Assembly: GCA_036023115.1 (NCBI GenBank) | Contig: JAYKKT010000089.1 | Span: 10,690,001-10,754,000, forward strand | Source of the DNA: Brasenia schreberi | Taxonomy: Eukaryota; Streptophyta; Magnoliopsida; Nymphaeales; Cabombaceae | Direction of reading: 5' to 3' | DNA length: 64,000 nucleotides | Part shown: positions 32,881 to 45,406 of the stretch, piece by piece | How positions within the stretch are numbered: the first letter of the stretch is position 1 | How the letters are laid out: the number at the start of each line of letters is the position of its first letter | Position numbers and translations under genes: made by a program | The notes under the pieces: generated by a model | The model's input: only the letters and a program-made list of their open reading frames with translations | Told to the model about the DNA's origin: nothing | Databases searched by the model: none

Positions 32881-35800
32881 TCTGCTGCGGAAACAGAGGC
32901 TTATTCTACACTTAGCAGCCTGAGTTTGACCAGTACCACAAGTCCTATGTCGTGCTCTTCTAATGTTCAGCCTTTCCGGTGAGCAGATGAGATCAAATGT
33001 CGTGCTTTGTTGATGGATTTGTGTGACCATATAGCTTTTGGTTTAATTTTGCAGTATATTCGTAGCAACATGGAATGTTGGTGGGCAGTCTCCTCACAGT
33101 GGTTTAAATCTTGATAGCTTTCTACATATCAATGACCCCTCGGACATCTACGTATTGGGGTATGAAGCCCTTTCTTGTTCATCATTAACTTTAACATCAA
33201 TTTACTAGATGGTACAGGGGAGAAGAAACTAGTTCGTTCCTTTGTAATTTCCATCGCTTGATTGCCTGAGTTCCGTGAATGTTTGCTCATGGTTCGAAGC
33301 AGGTTTCAGGAAATTGTGCCCCTGAATGCTGGGAACGTGCTTGTCATAGAGGATGATGAACCAGCAGCAAAATGGCTGGGTCTAATCAATCAATCCCTAA
33401 ACAAACCACGTAACAGTGACAACGCCAAATCTGAATTAAGTTCTTCATTCTTATCAAGGGGATCAGGTTCAAGGTTGGCTTCCCGAGAATTGAGACAGTC
33501 CAGCAGTTTTTCTATCTTTCAGAAAGCCTCTTTACTAAAGGCAGTTAGTAAAGGGTTTAAACCTGAGAGCATTCTGCGTTTGAAGGCCTGCAACTGCCCT
33601 TTAGAGGTGGAGAGGGGAAGTAGAGATTCATGTTTTAGATGCCAGGAGGCTTCTACAGTTGATGAGGATTCTTCTTCTGAGGAAAGACCGGGCTTCACGT
33701 ATACAAGGGCTTCAGGGTCGAACACGTTGAACTATTATTTGATAAAAAGCAAGCAAATGGTGGGCATTTTTGTCACTGTCTGGGTAAAGAATGCGTTGTT
33801 GGAGCACATTGGGCATCTCAGGGTATCTTCTGTTGCGTGTGGGATCATGGGTTACCTTGGAAATAAGGTAAAGTTGAAGCTTCCTTGCTCCCAATTTTAT
33901 TTGCGTAATCTCTTAAGGTAACTACATTCAGATTGCGACTCTTAAATAAGGCGCTCGATAAATTTCCAGTATCTAATTTTTGGCTTTTGTTGACTTCTTT
34001 TACTTGTTTTGTTCTTGTAACAAGCATCTGTATTCATCAGTAATGCCGTAAGAACCAGTGAAGTTACATTTTTACTTGTAATGCGCGCATTGGTAAACTT
34101 GTTTTCTATAGAAACAAAGGCAACACGTATAACTGTATAATATTGCACTTAAGCTTGAACATGAAAATTAAAAAAAAATGTTTACACTATTTAGTTTGAT
34201 GATAGAGTATTTTCAGGATTAATGGTGCCTTGTTAGGAGTTCAATACCCCAGATGTGCATCTGATAGGTGTCTAACTGACACCAGTTTGCTTGTCAAAAT
34301 AAAGGGTGCCTTTCACTTTCTGAATTTACTATACGTCAATATACTATTCGTTTTTCCCTGCAGGGTTGCATCTCTGTGAGTATGTCCCTACATCAGACTA
34401 CATTCTGCTTTGTATGCAGTCACCTTGCTTCTGGGGAGAAAGAAGGAGATGAGTTGAGAAGAAACTCTGACGTGATAGAGATTTTGAAGAATACTCAATT
34501 TCGCAGGATATGTAAGAATTCAAGCCGAAGAATTCCTGAGAAAATTCTTGAGCATGAGTGAGCATCAACTTTTCACTCTTACTGTCTTATGTTGGTTTCA
34601 TGCCTCATAATTTTTCCTCTTACTAATCAACTTGGCTTTGATGTTGAATGAAATTCTTTAGTCGAGTCATATGGCTTGGGGACTTGAACTATCGAATTGC
34701 ATTGAGCTACTCTGAGACGAGAAAGCTTCTTGAGGACAACGATTGGAATTCATTGTTCGAAAAGGACCAGGTAGCTTTCTGCCAATCATGTCCATTCACC
34801 TAATTGTGTGAATTGTTTCAAATGTTGTCGATACAAAGAACTGATGACAAGTCATCTCCAGATCTTCCATCTTTCTCCAAGTTGATTAATGTTTTCTGGA
34901 CATTCAAAATTTATGAGGAAAACTAGAAAAAATGTGGATTTAAATCAACATCTCCTGGTAAATTCAAGTTTGACAACCCAAGCCATTTCAAGCTGGCCCA
35001 TGTTTTCTCATGCTACACAAGTAGCAAACTGTAGATACAAGTTCATTGTCTCTCATTTTCTGCACCAGATCAAGTTATGTATTGCATGTTTAATGTATAC
35101 TTCTCCTTTTGTCTTTTTTATGGATCTGATTGTTACAAACTCTTACCTGCTTGCCTTGACTTGTTTAGCTAAAGATTGAGCGGGAGGCAGGTAGAGCTTT
35201 TAAAGGTTGGAATGAGGGAAAGATTTATTTTGCTCCCACTTACAAATACTCATACAACTCTGACAATTACGCTGGAGAAGCTGTCAAATCAAGGAAGCAA
35301 CGGAGAACTCCTGCATGGTAAGTGATCTTCATAACCACAGGATAAATCATGTAAATTACACTGAAATAGATTGGCAACAGGGCATGTGTGTGAGCACTGG
35401 CTCATGGAGGTGGTTGGTCTGAGTAGTTTTTTGATTATTCACCAGAAAACGAAAAAAAGAAGAAAACTTGATAATGACAGGGTGATCTTAATCACATGAT
35501 ATCTTCATAGCGGAACTGTTCAATACAAACTACCAAAGGCCTATCCTAGGCCTGCAACAATCTTTTGTTAAGTAGTCTCTGTTGAATCTGAATGACGAAA
35601 TCTTTTCCTTCTCTTTTTCGGTAATGCTGGGTGTGCTAATGCATGGCATTAAAATTACCCTGGTTTCAGGTGTGATAGAATTTTGTGGCATGGAAGTGGC
35701 ATTCAGCAATTATCATACGTCCGCAGTGAATTGAGATTTTCGGACCACCGCCCAGTATGTGCAGTTTTTTTTGCAGCTGTTGATGTCCTTGACAGTCGGA

Positions 35801-35892
35801 CACGGAAACTTTTGTGCAACTCAACAATGAAAGTTGCAGCAGAGGAACTGTTACCAGAAAGTGGAAACTATTGCAGTGTAAGCAACTTGTAA
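32881..35892 (+). CDS. Inositol polyphosphate 5-phosphatase, seven exons, 5' incomplete
   Basis: Exons at 32881-32978, 33055-33159, 33303-33867, 34364-34557, 34662-34770, 35169-35317 and 35670-35892 join in one frame of 480 codons plus stop; all introns are GT..AG and all phases agree. The protein removes the 5-phosphate from soluble or lipid inositol phosphates, a second-messenger step in plant signalling. Catalytic landmarks, in order, are [24 protein letters not shown], a GNKGCISVSM stretch across the third intron, [46 protein letters not shown] and LRFSDHRPV, then a short C-terminus (EELLPES..., SVSNL). The 33303-33867 exon also holds the serine-rich linker usual in plant members. The segment before FVATWNVGG is short and the first exons are not found. 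The stop coincides with a GTAAGT, so a further 3' exon is conceivable, but the C-terminus matches the family's usual end. Subfamily not assigned. Confidence 0.9.
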
Positions 35893-36339
35893 GTATAGAC
35901 ACTCACTCATCCGTCGTCTTAGAGAAAGCCTGTGAATTTCTGGTGTATCTGGTGTGTGTACTAGAGCTGGTGTATTGAAAAACATGCTTTTCACTTAGCT
36001 GATGCTATGGGGACAAAAAACTGGATTTTCTTGACTGCCAAGTATTACATCATTATGTACCCTTTATTTTTTAGATGCTTACAAAATCCTGCCTTTCTAT
36101 AAACTTTTAAAGATTCTTGATCAAATGTTCGGAATAAGCCAAGTCATACAGATCTGGTGTGTGTGTGTAGGTGGGGTTGTGGGTAAGCAAAGTGAGTGGT
36201 TTTCTCATCTCTGTGCTCTATCATGCAGGCATTGACAATCCAGAGTTGTGGCAACCAAATCAAATTTTGTTTAGGCGATAACTACTGTGCAAATTATTAC
36301 ATAGACTTAAGTCACACATACACTTCTAAGAGGTGGAGT

Positions 36340-36900
36340 GTCGACCTCGACACGGGTGCGACACCGACACCGTGTCGGTGCGGCATGCAAAAAAAACACA
36401 AATTTTTTTTTTGTAACTCATGGTTCTGCCATTTATGGTGTATTTATCCTGGAGAACCCGATGAAAGAGGGAGTAATCCGTGAAGACGATGAAACCGAAG
36501 CCTCTTAGTCGACTCATGACCTTATCTCCCATGATGACCACTTGAGTTACCTCACCATAGTTTCCAAAATACTCCTTCAGCTTGTCTTCCATCATCTCCC
36601 ATGAAACTCCGCTGATGAACGTAAAAAAATATCTTAATGTGGACCTTCTTTACTTCCTTTTGTGTGGATATTTTGTGTATTATGATGAAATTAGTAGTTG
36701 TTTTCAGTTTATGTGTTTTGCTTTAATATAAAGTTGTGTACTTGCTATTGTCATATACTTATGTTAATTGATATCTCACTTGTTGTAGCTTGAATATTAT
36801 ATATAATATATAATATTATGTACACTAGTCGTGTCGCTGCATCCAAAATTTTTAAAATTTGCCGTATCCCGCACCTGTGTCCGCACCCGCACTCATGTGA
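36340..36900. mobile_element. Candidate small inverted-repeat element carrying a host gene piece
   Basis: Two similar GC-rich ends, GACACGGGTGCGACACCG (about 36350) and, inverted, GCGGGTGCGGACACAGG (about 36873-36889), each followed inward by an A/T-rich block (AAATTTT-type), enclose an RRM gene fragment at 36420-36642. This is what a Pack-type transposon with a captured exon looks like. The left end also holds a perfect hairpin (CACCGACACCGTGTCGGTG). No target-site duplication or transposase was found and end similarity is only partial. Confidence 0.35.
36420..36642 (-). pseudogene. RRM fragment of an hnRNP-type RNA-binding protein
   Basis: The minus strand reads EDKLKEYFGNYGEVTQVVIM, a diverged RGFGFIVFTDYS block, then VLQDKYTINGRT. 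These are the RNP-2-side helix, the RNP-1 core and the last strand of an RRM typical of plant hnRNP A/B-like proteins. A frameshift just before SWEMMEDKL separates it from the expected K-I-F start and the sequence after GRT turns into A/T-rich, unrelated DNA. It is a single exon piece without the second RRM or glycine-rich tail: a dead fragment, probably copied from an active gene elsewhere. Confidence 0.7.
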
Positions 36901-39235
36901 CATAGACATAGACTGATACCAAGCCAGCATCAACCAGCAGATCTGAGCCTCAAAAGTACAGCTAAGATGATTGCACCTGAAAATCATCATGTAATCCTTT
37001 TTTACTAACTTGTTAGTAGTAAGCATGCAATTATGCCTTCAGTTTTTACCCAGTCATTCATGAGTAGGTTCTCTTTCGAGAATATGATGAACCAAAGTTG
37101 ATTTTTCTTGTTTCCTTTGGATGTAGTTGCTAAAAGCAGAAAGTGAAGCACCACTCGGCGCAGGACACATGCTCTCATTCTTTCTTTTACTTCCATGGAT
37201 AAGCAATTGATTTCGTTTCTGTTGATGCCCCATAAATGGGAGACTGTGCCACAGAATTTTGATGGTAGATGAAAAAGGAGAAACCTAATCAAAGAACTAT
37301 ATGACAAATGAAAAAGGAGAAATCCAATCTTCTTTTCTCTTTCTGCTTTTTCAGGAATACAGTCGGAATGATTATTCATTTCTCGGAGTGGCTGAAATGT
37401 GAATAGTAGATTTCCCAGAAGTTATACTAAGCCTTGGGATTCTTCGGTTGGGAACCCAGTTGAGATTAATAGCCTAATCAAAATGAAAGAACGGAATATT
37501 TTCCTTATAGCATGGCTTAAAGGTTCCGCCTAACTTGAATAAAAACATATTCACATACACGGAACTGCTGCTGAAATGATGCCCCGCTTATCTCAAAATG
37601 TTCCTCAGAATAGGCAGCTTACGTGAACTCGCTCAAGCTATCACACACGCATAAACTACGTTTCTTGTTATCACGGATGAGCAAGACGCAGCACATGCTC
37701 CTTTGAGTCCCCATGATCCGATCATGGTCATTATCCATGCAGATTTATTCACTGCACACTAATGGGGAATGCTGGAAAAGACGATGCAGCATGAACCAAA
37801 TACCCAATGGCTGCATCCTTTTCGTTTGTGCCTGTATTAAAGGATGAATATCTATGCTTTAAACGATAAGTCCAGTGAAACATGATGAATGCTGTGAAAG
37901 ATTAAATGCTGCCCAGATGTTATTCAGCATGTTCATATGTCGCACCCAAGAATTGCCTTTCACAAGCACCATGAAATATCCATCAGAGTTAGGTTCTCCA
38001 TTTCAGTCTATTGTCATCCTCGCATTCTTTAGTTCAGTTCTGCTACTAGGAATCAATGCATACTTCGTGTTTTATGTTTCTTTCCTGCAGCTGATAGGCT
38101 GAAAGATCAACTTATGATAGTAATGTAAAAATTTTCTTAATCCGTATTCTTTTGTGATTAGAGAAGACAACAAAAAGAAGTTAATAGTACAGCTACCCAG
38201 CAAATCATCACTCAAAAAGGGAACCATGCATCACAAGAATGGCAAACAGTAGAGATGTATACCTGCTGGAACTGACATCCTGACCTCATAGACCCGGAAA
38301 AGGATGAAACTAAAAGAATATGAATGAAAAGAAACAATAATCTGTTCATGTAGCATGGTATGATCAGTTAACAAAAGAAAGATTATTGATGAAAATGAGA
38401 ACTGAGTCAACTGACAAATAGGTGCACGCGCAAACACACACAGACATGCACATGAACAAGCACCAAATGCACAGACATACAGTGAAATATCACCTCACAA
38501 TGGCAAACAGTAGAGATGTATACCTGCTGGAACTGACATCCTGACCTCATAAACAAACTATCAATCACAAAAGCACACCGATAGTTCCTTACTTTTGCAA
38601 GGCTGTTAGACCTTGATGTTATATACCCTTCTTCCTCCATCTTCTTCCTTCAACTAATAAGATTATCAGGCTGCTTAAGCATCAAAACTCAAAACAAAAG
38701 AATCTGACTTCCTAACACATGCCCCGATTCAAATTGGGATTATATTTCTTCTTTTGACCTACTTCATCATCTCAACATGCAACTGGGCATGATATCTTGT
38801 CCTGAAGCTTGTCAAAATAGATCTTAATTCATTTATACATGTCTACATATGAGCTGTGTATAGACCTAAATTAGAAATATCAAGCTTCGTGAGTTGCAAC
38901 GCTCTGGATAAGTTAATCGCAGTCCACTTCAGTTTCACATTAAAATAATAGTACGCATCAAAGTTCATTAGGACAATTGTAATGCACCTACTGCAAACAG
39001 CATTGATCTAAACTACTAAATAGCATGGCATATATGATACATTACTACAATCATGGTACCCTTGCATTTAGGAATGGATTTTTCGAAATAATGTCTCACG
39101 TTCATTTAGATTTTTTACATTTCAAGCAACGCCTCAAGTTTCATGAGTCTTTATATCTCATCTAACCTAGTATGTTATACAGTTCTTAGTGTTGGGAAGT
39201 TAATTATTGTGTGATCACATCAAGAAAGATTGTAC
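36901..39235. other. Intergenic, possible exon relics on the minus strand
   Basis: No gene is supported. On the minus strand a short frame at 38522-38640 begins MEEEGYITSRSNSLAKVRN and ends at a GTATAC that resembles a splice donor, but I do not recognise it and no partner exons are visible. The 53-bp duplication below overlaps its end. Confidence 0.4.
38238..38551. repeat. 53-bp direct repeat, 261 bp apart
   Basis: AATGGCAAACAGTAGAGATG to TGACCTCATA is identical at 38238-38290 and 38499-38551. The perfect match indicates a recent local duplication or conserved constraint. On the minus strand each copy contains CCAGCAGGTATAC, like an exon/donor junction. Confidence 0.8.
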
Positions 39236-39536
39236 TAGTAATGAGGTAATCAAAAACAAATTGGTAGTGATGCCGATAGATGAGAAAAATGAGAAAAAAT
39301 CATTTAAGATATTTTGAACTCATAAAAAGACCACCAAAGAAACCTCTTATAAGAAGGTATGAGAAACTAGAGGGTGAAAAGTTAAATAAAACTAACAAAC
39401 GTATTGTAAGAAAGAATAAAAAATGATCTAGCTTTTGTTGAGCTACCAGTTAGTATGGTATAAAATCGAAGTTTATGAAAACAAAGAATCCATGTGATCC
39501 AGCCTCATCTAGTATGGGAAAGGCCTAATTATTGTT
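39236..39536 (+). mobile_element. RTE-clade LINE, copy E, 3'-end fragment
   Basis: Matches the last about 300 bp of the family on the plus strand: TAATGAGGTAATCAAAAACA, GATCTAGCTTTTGTTGAGCT, then CATCTAGTATGGGAAAGGCC and TAATTATTG. It is heavily mutated, with no frame. Confidence 0.65.
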
Positions 39537-41421
39537 TGCTTGTTTTCGATGGAAGTGCTTATGTTGAAAATTACCTGATCTTGCCCATAAAACTTAAATG
39601 CATTATTCAATCATGCATAAACAGCTCGTTAGGACTGATTTCCTCGAGAGTGACAAATCATATTCAAAAAAATGCACCACATCAACACTGTCAAGTTGCG
39701 TGTGTGCATGTGTAGGGCTCGTGATTGGTTACTTTAATCATTCAAATAGAAATCCAAAGTGTGTACATTCTCGTGAGTTCTGATCTTAACTTACTGCAGG
39801 ATCCATGATGTATTTGGGTCAAGTTAAGGGTACATCTCCCTGTTCATTTCATTAAAATTTTGAGCTCAAGGGTTAGTTGGACCTTACAACTTTATAGGAA
39901 ACTGGTGGAGATCACATCCATGTTTCAAAAGAAGAAATACATGGAATCTGGGGATCAAGGTGCTTTATGACAATAGGGTGAAAATTCGAGCATGTTCATT
40001 GAAAACAAGTACTCCGATCACAATGGGGTCCGATGGAGATGAGCTTAAAATCAACACAAGAGGATGCAATAGTAGAGCAAATCCCACTATCTCCTTGTGA
40101 CATAGCTTAACTAATAGTATCACGATGAAAGCAAGAATACAGATGATGTGAGCTTAAAACCATCACACTAATCCCATGGCCATAATAGGGTGGAAATTTT
40201 AGACCCAACACCAAAACTTCGAGAGTGACTTGGGGTTAGGCACCCGGCCTAATTTCAATCAAAAACTTTAGCATTGATATAAGGTTCCAAGGAAATTAGA
40301 CTTTCAATTTGCAGTTCCAAGTTCCATTGTGTATCAAGAACCCATTATATTTAGAATTATGATTTCGTAGGTCTAATTTGACTCAAAAACTTCGACACCA
40401 AGACAGAGGTAGGCCAAAAGAGCTAGACTCAAGAGCTTCAAACGAAAATCCAAGTACATCCTTTTCTCAATCTCTCATATTGTTATCCCTCTTCTCCGGA
40501 AACCATAGTTCCTTGAAACCATAGTTACAAGCCCAGGCCTGCAGTTCTAGTATCAAGAGCCTAGCACTGCCAATCAAACACACCCTTTATGATCCAAGTT
40601 TTTGACGAGAGGTATGCAAGCCCAATCAAAACGCTTCTCGTCTCGTTTCTCACAACTGCTTCCAACTCGAATGGACAGAAACTATTCATGTAAATGTGCA
40701 TATTGAGGTATGCGAACCAAAGGAGCCTTTAAGTTAGGCACATGAAAGCTACTAAAACAAGGGACACACTTTCTCAATCAGCATGATATTTGTGGCAACC
40801 GTTTCGTTAAAAGGAAAAATATGTTTGCTAGACCTTCTTTGCTGGACCAAGTTTGATACTAGCTAGGTGATCAATGAACACGGCTCGATAAATGGGTGTT
40901 AGGCGACCGAAACAGCAACCTGTTCGGTGCACCTATGTCAATTAGGCTCGATAAATGCATGTTAAGCAACCTGATTTTGCTTGTCCAATTGTTTGTTTTG
41001 ATCATAGGCATGACGGAGCAACATACATTCGATTCCTGACGTGATTTTAAAACACTTCTCTTTCAACACGAAAAACAAAAATCATCTCTCTTTCTTAGTT
41101 TCTGAAGTTGTCGGTATGTGCTTGATGTGTTCATTATAATCACATTAAATATTTGTTTCTTCAAGGTTATGTAGTAATGTCAACCAGTTCAGCATGAGCC
41201 CAACCATGAGTACTTGCTGGCCAGCAACCTACGGAGTCCTAGGCCCTTGTCCAAACTCCAGACTGTAATGGGAACAGAAACGGAGCCGGAGACCCCCTGG
41301 TTTCTTATTCGACCTACGAAGGAATCAAGCTGAACCAGAACACAAATCAATGCCCCAAATTATATTTTGGTTTTGATTCTGAAATCTCATCCTTGTTTAA
41401 TATGATGGAATCTGACAGCGG
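39537..41421. other. Intergenic, nothing recognised
   Basis: I see no gene, RNA or element here. Text is of average composition without long frames of quality. Confidence 0.45.
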
Positions 41422-41889
41422 CTTCACCGGAGGTTTTCCATGCAGCGGATGACTTCTGCATGTTGAAGACGAAGAGCAGAAGACATAGAATGAGGTATGT
41501 GTTTTTCCAGTTTCCTACATCCGGTTTTACAAGGGAGGTTTCTCACTGTTTTTTATTGTGATGTGCTTTTGTGCACTGCTCAATATTTATAGAGCATCGT
41601 CTGTCTCCTCTTCCCAGATATTCAGGTTGGGCTTTCCGTTCTAGAGTATCGCAAAACAGAATGTCATACGATGAGATAGAATGCAATAGAAACAAAGACA
41701 GGGAACGTGTTACCTACTCCTAACCCTTTTTTGGTCGTTATGGAACAAATATATAACAGTCAGGCTATTACGGATATGTTCCGTAATAGCCTCCACTGGA
41801 AATGTCTATATCAGAGAAATGGCTAGATGGCCGATCTAGTTGTTCCCGTGAGTGAAACTGCCGGAAATGACGAGTTTTTCTACTTAACA
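41422..41889 (-). mobile_element. Probable 3' LTR of the nested Copia element
   Basis: Read on the minus strand, GCAAAGTGGGAGA just right of 41889 is a typical Copia polypurine tract and is followed by TGTTAAGTAG, the expected LTR start. The other LTR border is not fixed, so the span is a guess. It includes a perfect 13-bp stem hairpin (41762-41792). The matching 5' LTR was not found to the right of 50.64 kb. Confidence 0.4.
41762..41792. repeat. Perfect hairpin, 13-bp stem, 5-nt loop
   Basis: AGGCTATTACGGA and its exact complement TCCGTAATAGCCT are separated by TATGT. Confidence 0.85.
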
Positions 41890-43935
41890 TCTCCCACTTT
41901 GCCATTCGAGCTAAATAATCTCACATACTAGTTTTCCTCTCATTTTTGCGGGGTTTCTCTAGTAATGTAATTTTATGATTGCTATTGCAATCATTACCGT
42001 TGTGTGGTTTTTTACCTACACAACAATCAAACATATCTCAAACCTATGTTTGTAACATATTTTGAGAAAAGATCCACTATTATGCCTTTAGTCATGGGGT
42101 ATGACAACATATCTTGAGTTGGCATATATGAGATGGATATTTCCTTTCTCATAACCATATCATGAACATAGTGGTATTTCACCATTATATGCTTGATTAG
42201 AGTAATTATTGTATTGTTATCACAGTAAATCATAATTGGCTCGTCGATTATGTCCAGCTTCAAATCTCGCATGAAGCTGCTTATCCAGATGACACTTGTT
42301 GTAGTCATGCAACAAGCCACATACTCAATTTCTTGTAACATTACATAACCTTTTTTCTTACAAGCCCAAGAAACAACTCAACCTCCAAATAAAAATATTT
42401 GTCATACGACTGATTTGTTGTTATCTTTGCTCCCAACAAAGTCAGCATCTGAGTATCCTACCACTTTTAGTTCATTTGCTTGAAAACATAATTTCAAGTC
42501 CTTTGTTCCTTTAAGATATCTTATAATCCTTTTCACAGCTATCTAATGTTGTTATCTACGATTACTTTCATATCTGCTCACAAGACCAACAACAAAGCTG
42601 ATATAGGTTTTGTATATAACATTGCATACATCAAGCTACCCACAACTTGTGCATAAGAAATATTAGGTTTATCGTCTCCTTCACCGAAATAATCAGCGTT
42701 GCTTACTTTTACCCCTTTCGCAATGGGTGTAGATGCAGAATTACATTCACCCATTTTAGATTTTCTATCTCGAAAAATCTTTATACCCAGGATATAGGAT
42801 GCTTCCCCACATACTTTCTTTCAAACCTTGAGTTTAACAATGACTTGGTTTTGACAATTATTTTGTTGTCATTCTCAGTCAATAATATGTCATCTATATA
42901 TAATGATAAGATGACAAAGTAGCTCCCATTGTTCCAGATATATACAAAGTGATCAAGCTCATTTGCTACAAACCCAAGTTCAACAATGGCATTTTAAAAA
43001 GTCAAATACCATTGGCGAGGTGACTGTTTCAGGCCATATAGGGATTTTCTAACATATATACTTTATCTTCTTCGCCTTTAACTATGTATCCTTCGGGCTG
43101 CTGCATATATGTGATTTCACCTAAATCTTCATTTAGAAAAGCAATTTTTATATCTAACTGATGTAAATCCAAATCATAATATACAGATGTCACCAGGATT
43201 ATTCTAATGAATGTAAATTTTGTAACAGGAGAATATGCCTCAACATAATTTATCTCCTTCTTTTGTGAGAATCCCTTTGCATTCAATCTCGCTTTAAACT
43301 TATTGATTGATCGATCGACCTATATTGCTTTTTCAGAACCCATTTGCAACCTATGACTTTTCTTTCTTTAGGCAAATCAGTCAATTCTCAAACTTGATTT
43401 TTTTCAATAGATTTTATTTTCTCATCCATGATTTTCTCTCAGTTTGTTGCTTCAAATGAGTTAATATCATGTTGATATGTCAAGTTATTAGTTAGCTTAT
43501 CAAAATCTATTGAATTACACACTTGTGTAGGATAAGTGTGATAATCCTTTAAGCAGGACGGTATGACCCTAGGCCTTTTATGTCCACTTAAAGTTTCAGT
43601 TGATTCAGAAGATCATTTATGGGTTCAAAAGATTATTGATCTAAATCTACTAGATCGTAAACATACTCATTATTTTTCTCAAGAATGTCATTCTTAGTAT
43701 ATTCTAAGAATTCAACATCTCTACTCTCTATCAATCCATGTCCTTATGATAAAAGTGATATCCTTTTAAGCCTTTAGGATATCCGATGAATATTCATCTC
43801 ATGGACCTGTTATCTAGTTTATATGTAGACTAATCAAATATTTCACATGAGCGATATATCTCCACCTCCTAAGATGACATAGGTTGGGTTTTCTTCTAAA
43901 CCACATCTCATATGGTGTAGTGACTACAACTTTAC
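41890..43935 (-). mobile_element. Copia element, downstream part (RT and RNase H)
   Basis: On the minus strand this part carries, from right to left, the last codons of integrase (TTPYEMWF near 43915), the start of RT (YVEAYSPVTKFTFIRII, DLHQLDIKIAFLNEDL at 43029-43286), RT text through about 42350 and the RNase H end (EIEYVACCMTTTSVIW, 42027-42341). The order is integrase-RT-RNase H, which makes it Ty1/copia and not gypsy. Frames are broken repeatedly. Its upstream half is at 48708-50640; the two were separated by the RTE insertion. Confidence 0.85.
43932..43935. repeat. Possible 4-bp target-site duplication of RTE copy D (left)
   Basis: TTAC occurs here and at 48704-48707. Skipping the insertion at these points leaves the Copia integrase frame continuous, which supports the junctions. 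Confidence 0.5.
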
Positions 43936-45401
43936 AATAACAACAACAACTAAGCTTTTTTCCATACTAGATGGGGTGAACTACATGGATTCTTTATTTC
44001 CATAGATCTTTATCATGTGTCGTGTTAGCAGTTAACTCACAATAAGCTAGATCATTCTTTATTGTTTCTTTCCAATACTTTTGTGGTCATCCTCTACCTC
44101 TTTTAATACTTTCTAAATTTAGTTTTTCATACCTTCTTACAGGTTCTTCTTTTGATCTTCTTTCTATATGTCCAAACCATCTTAAACGATATTCTCTCAT
44201 TTTATCCTCTATTGGTGTCACTCCTAATTTGTTTCTAATAACCTCGTTATGTATACGGTCTTTTCTTGTATGACCACTCATCCATCTCAACATCTTCATT
44301 TCTGTCACATACATCTTTTGTACTTGTTGATGATTAATTGCTCAACACTCAGAACTATAAAACATGGCAGGCCTAATTGTTGCTCTATAGTATTTACCTT
44401 TTAACTTTAATGGTATCTTCTTATCACAAAGAATACATGATGCTCCTCTCCATTTTAACCAACCAACATTAATTCTATGCGTAACATCTCCATCAATTCT
44501 TTTATCACTCTGAAAAATTGAACCTAAGTATTTTAAAACTTTTCTTTTAGGTGATGCAATATGTGCCGATTTTAATTTCTATGTCCTCTAAAGTAACCAA
44601 ATGATCAAACTTACATTCCATATATTATGTCTTTGTTCTACTAAGTCGGAGTCCTTTATTTTTTAATGTTTCTCTCCATAGTTCCAATTTTCTATTAACT
44701 TTTTCCTTAGACTCCTCCACTAACACAATGTCATTTGCAAATAACATACACCAAGGTACTTCATCTTGAATATATTTTGTTAACTCATCAATCACCATTA
44801 TAAATAAGTATGGACTTAAAGTTGATCCTTGATGTAACCCAATATTAACTTCAAAGAAGTCTATCATTCTTCATGAGTTCTCACACATGTTTTTGTACCA
44901 TCGTACATGTCTCTTATAAGGTTAATGTATGTCAATAGGATACCTCATTTTTCCAAAGTTCTCCAGAGAGCCTCACTCGTTACCCTATCATAAGCTTTTT
45001 TTACATCAATAAATATCATGTGAAGGTCTTTCTTTTTTGCTCTAAAATGTTTCATAAGACGTCTCAAAAGGTGAATCGCTTCAATAGTAGATCTGCTTGG
45101 CATGAATTCAAATTGGTTCTCTATTGTACTTGATACTTGTCTTAACCTACGTTCGATAATTCTTTCCCACAATTTCAAAGTATGACTCATTAACTTGATA
45201 CCTCGATAATTCACACAACTCTGAAAGTCTTCCTTGTTCTTATATATGGGTATAAGTGTACTTGCTCTCCATTCTTCAGGCATCTTTTGGTTTCTCCATA
45301 TTTCATTAAATAGTCTTGTGAGCCAAGTGATTACTATTTCACCTAGTATTTTCTAAACTTTTATAGGATTATTGTCTTGTCCTACCGATTTATCACCCTT
45401 C

Positions 45402-45406
45402 ATATG
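45402..45406. repeat. Target-site duplication (ATATG), left, of the solo LTR
   Basis: ATATG here and at 48304-48308. In RTE copy C the uninterrupted sequence reads CTTCATATGTTTAAGAGCC, so the two copies of ATATG arose by LTR insertion. Confidence 0.9.

Noticed and set aside
37005..37379. 124-codon minus-strand frame starting MNNHSDCIPEK
   Set aside because: No recognised domain, biased composition and no splice or promoter context; not listed as a gene.
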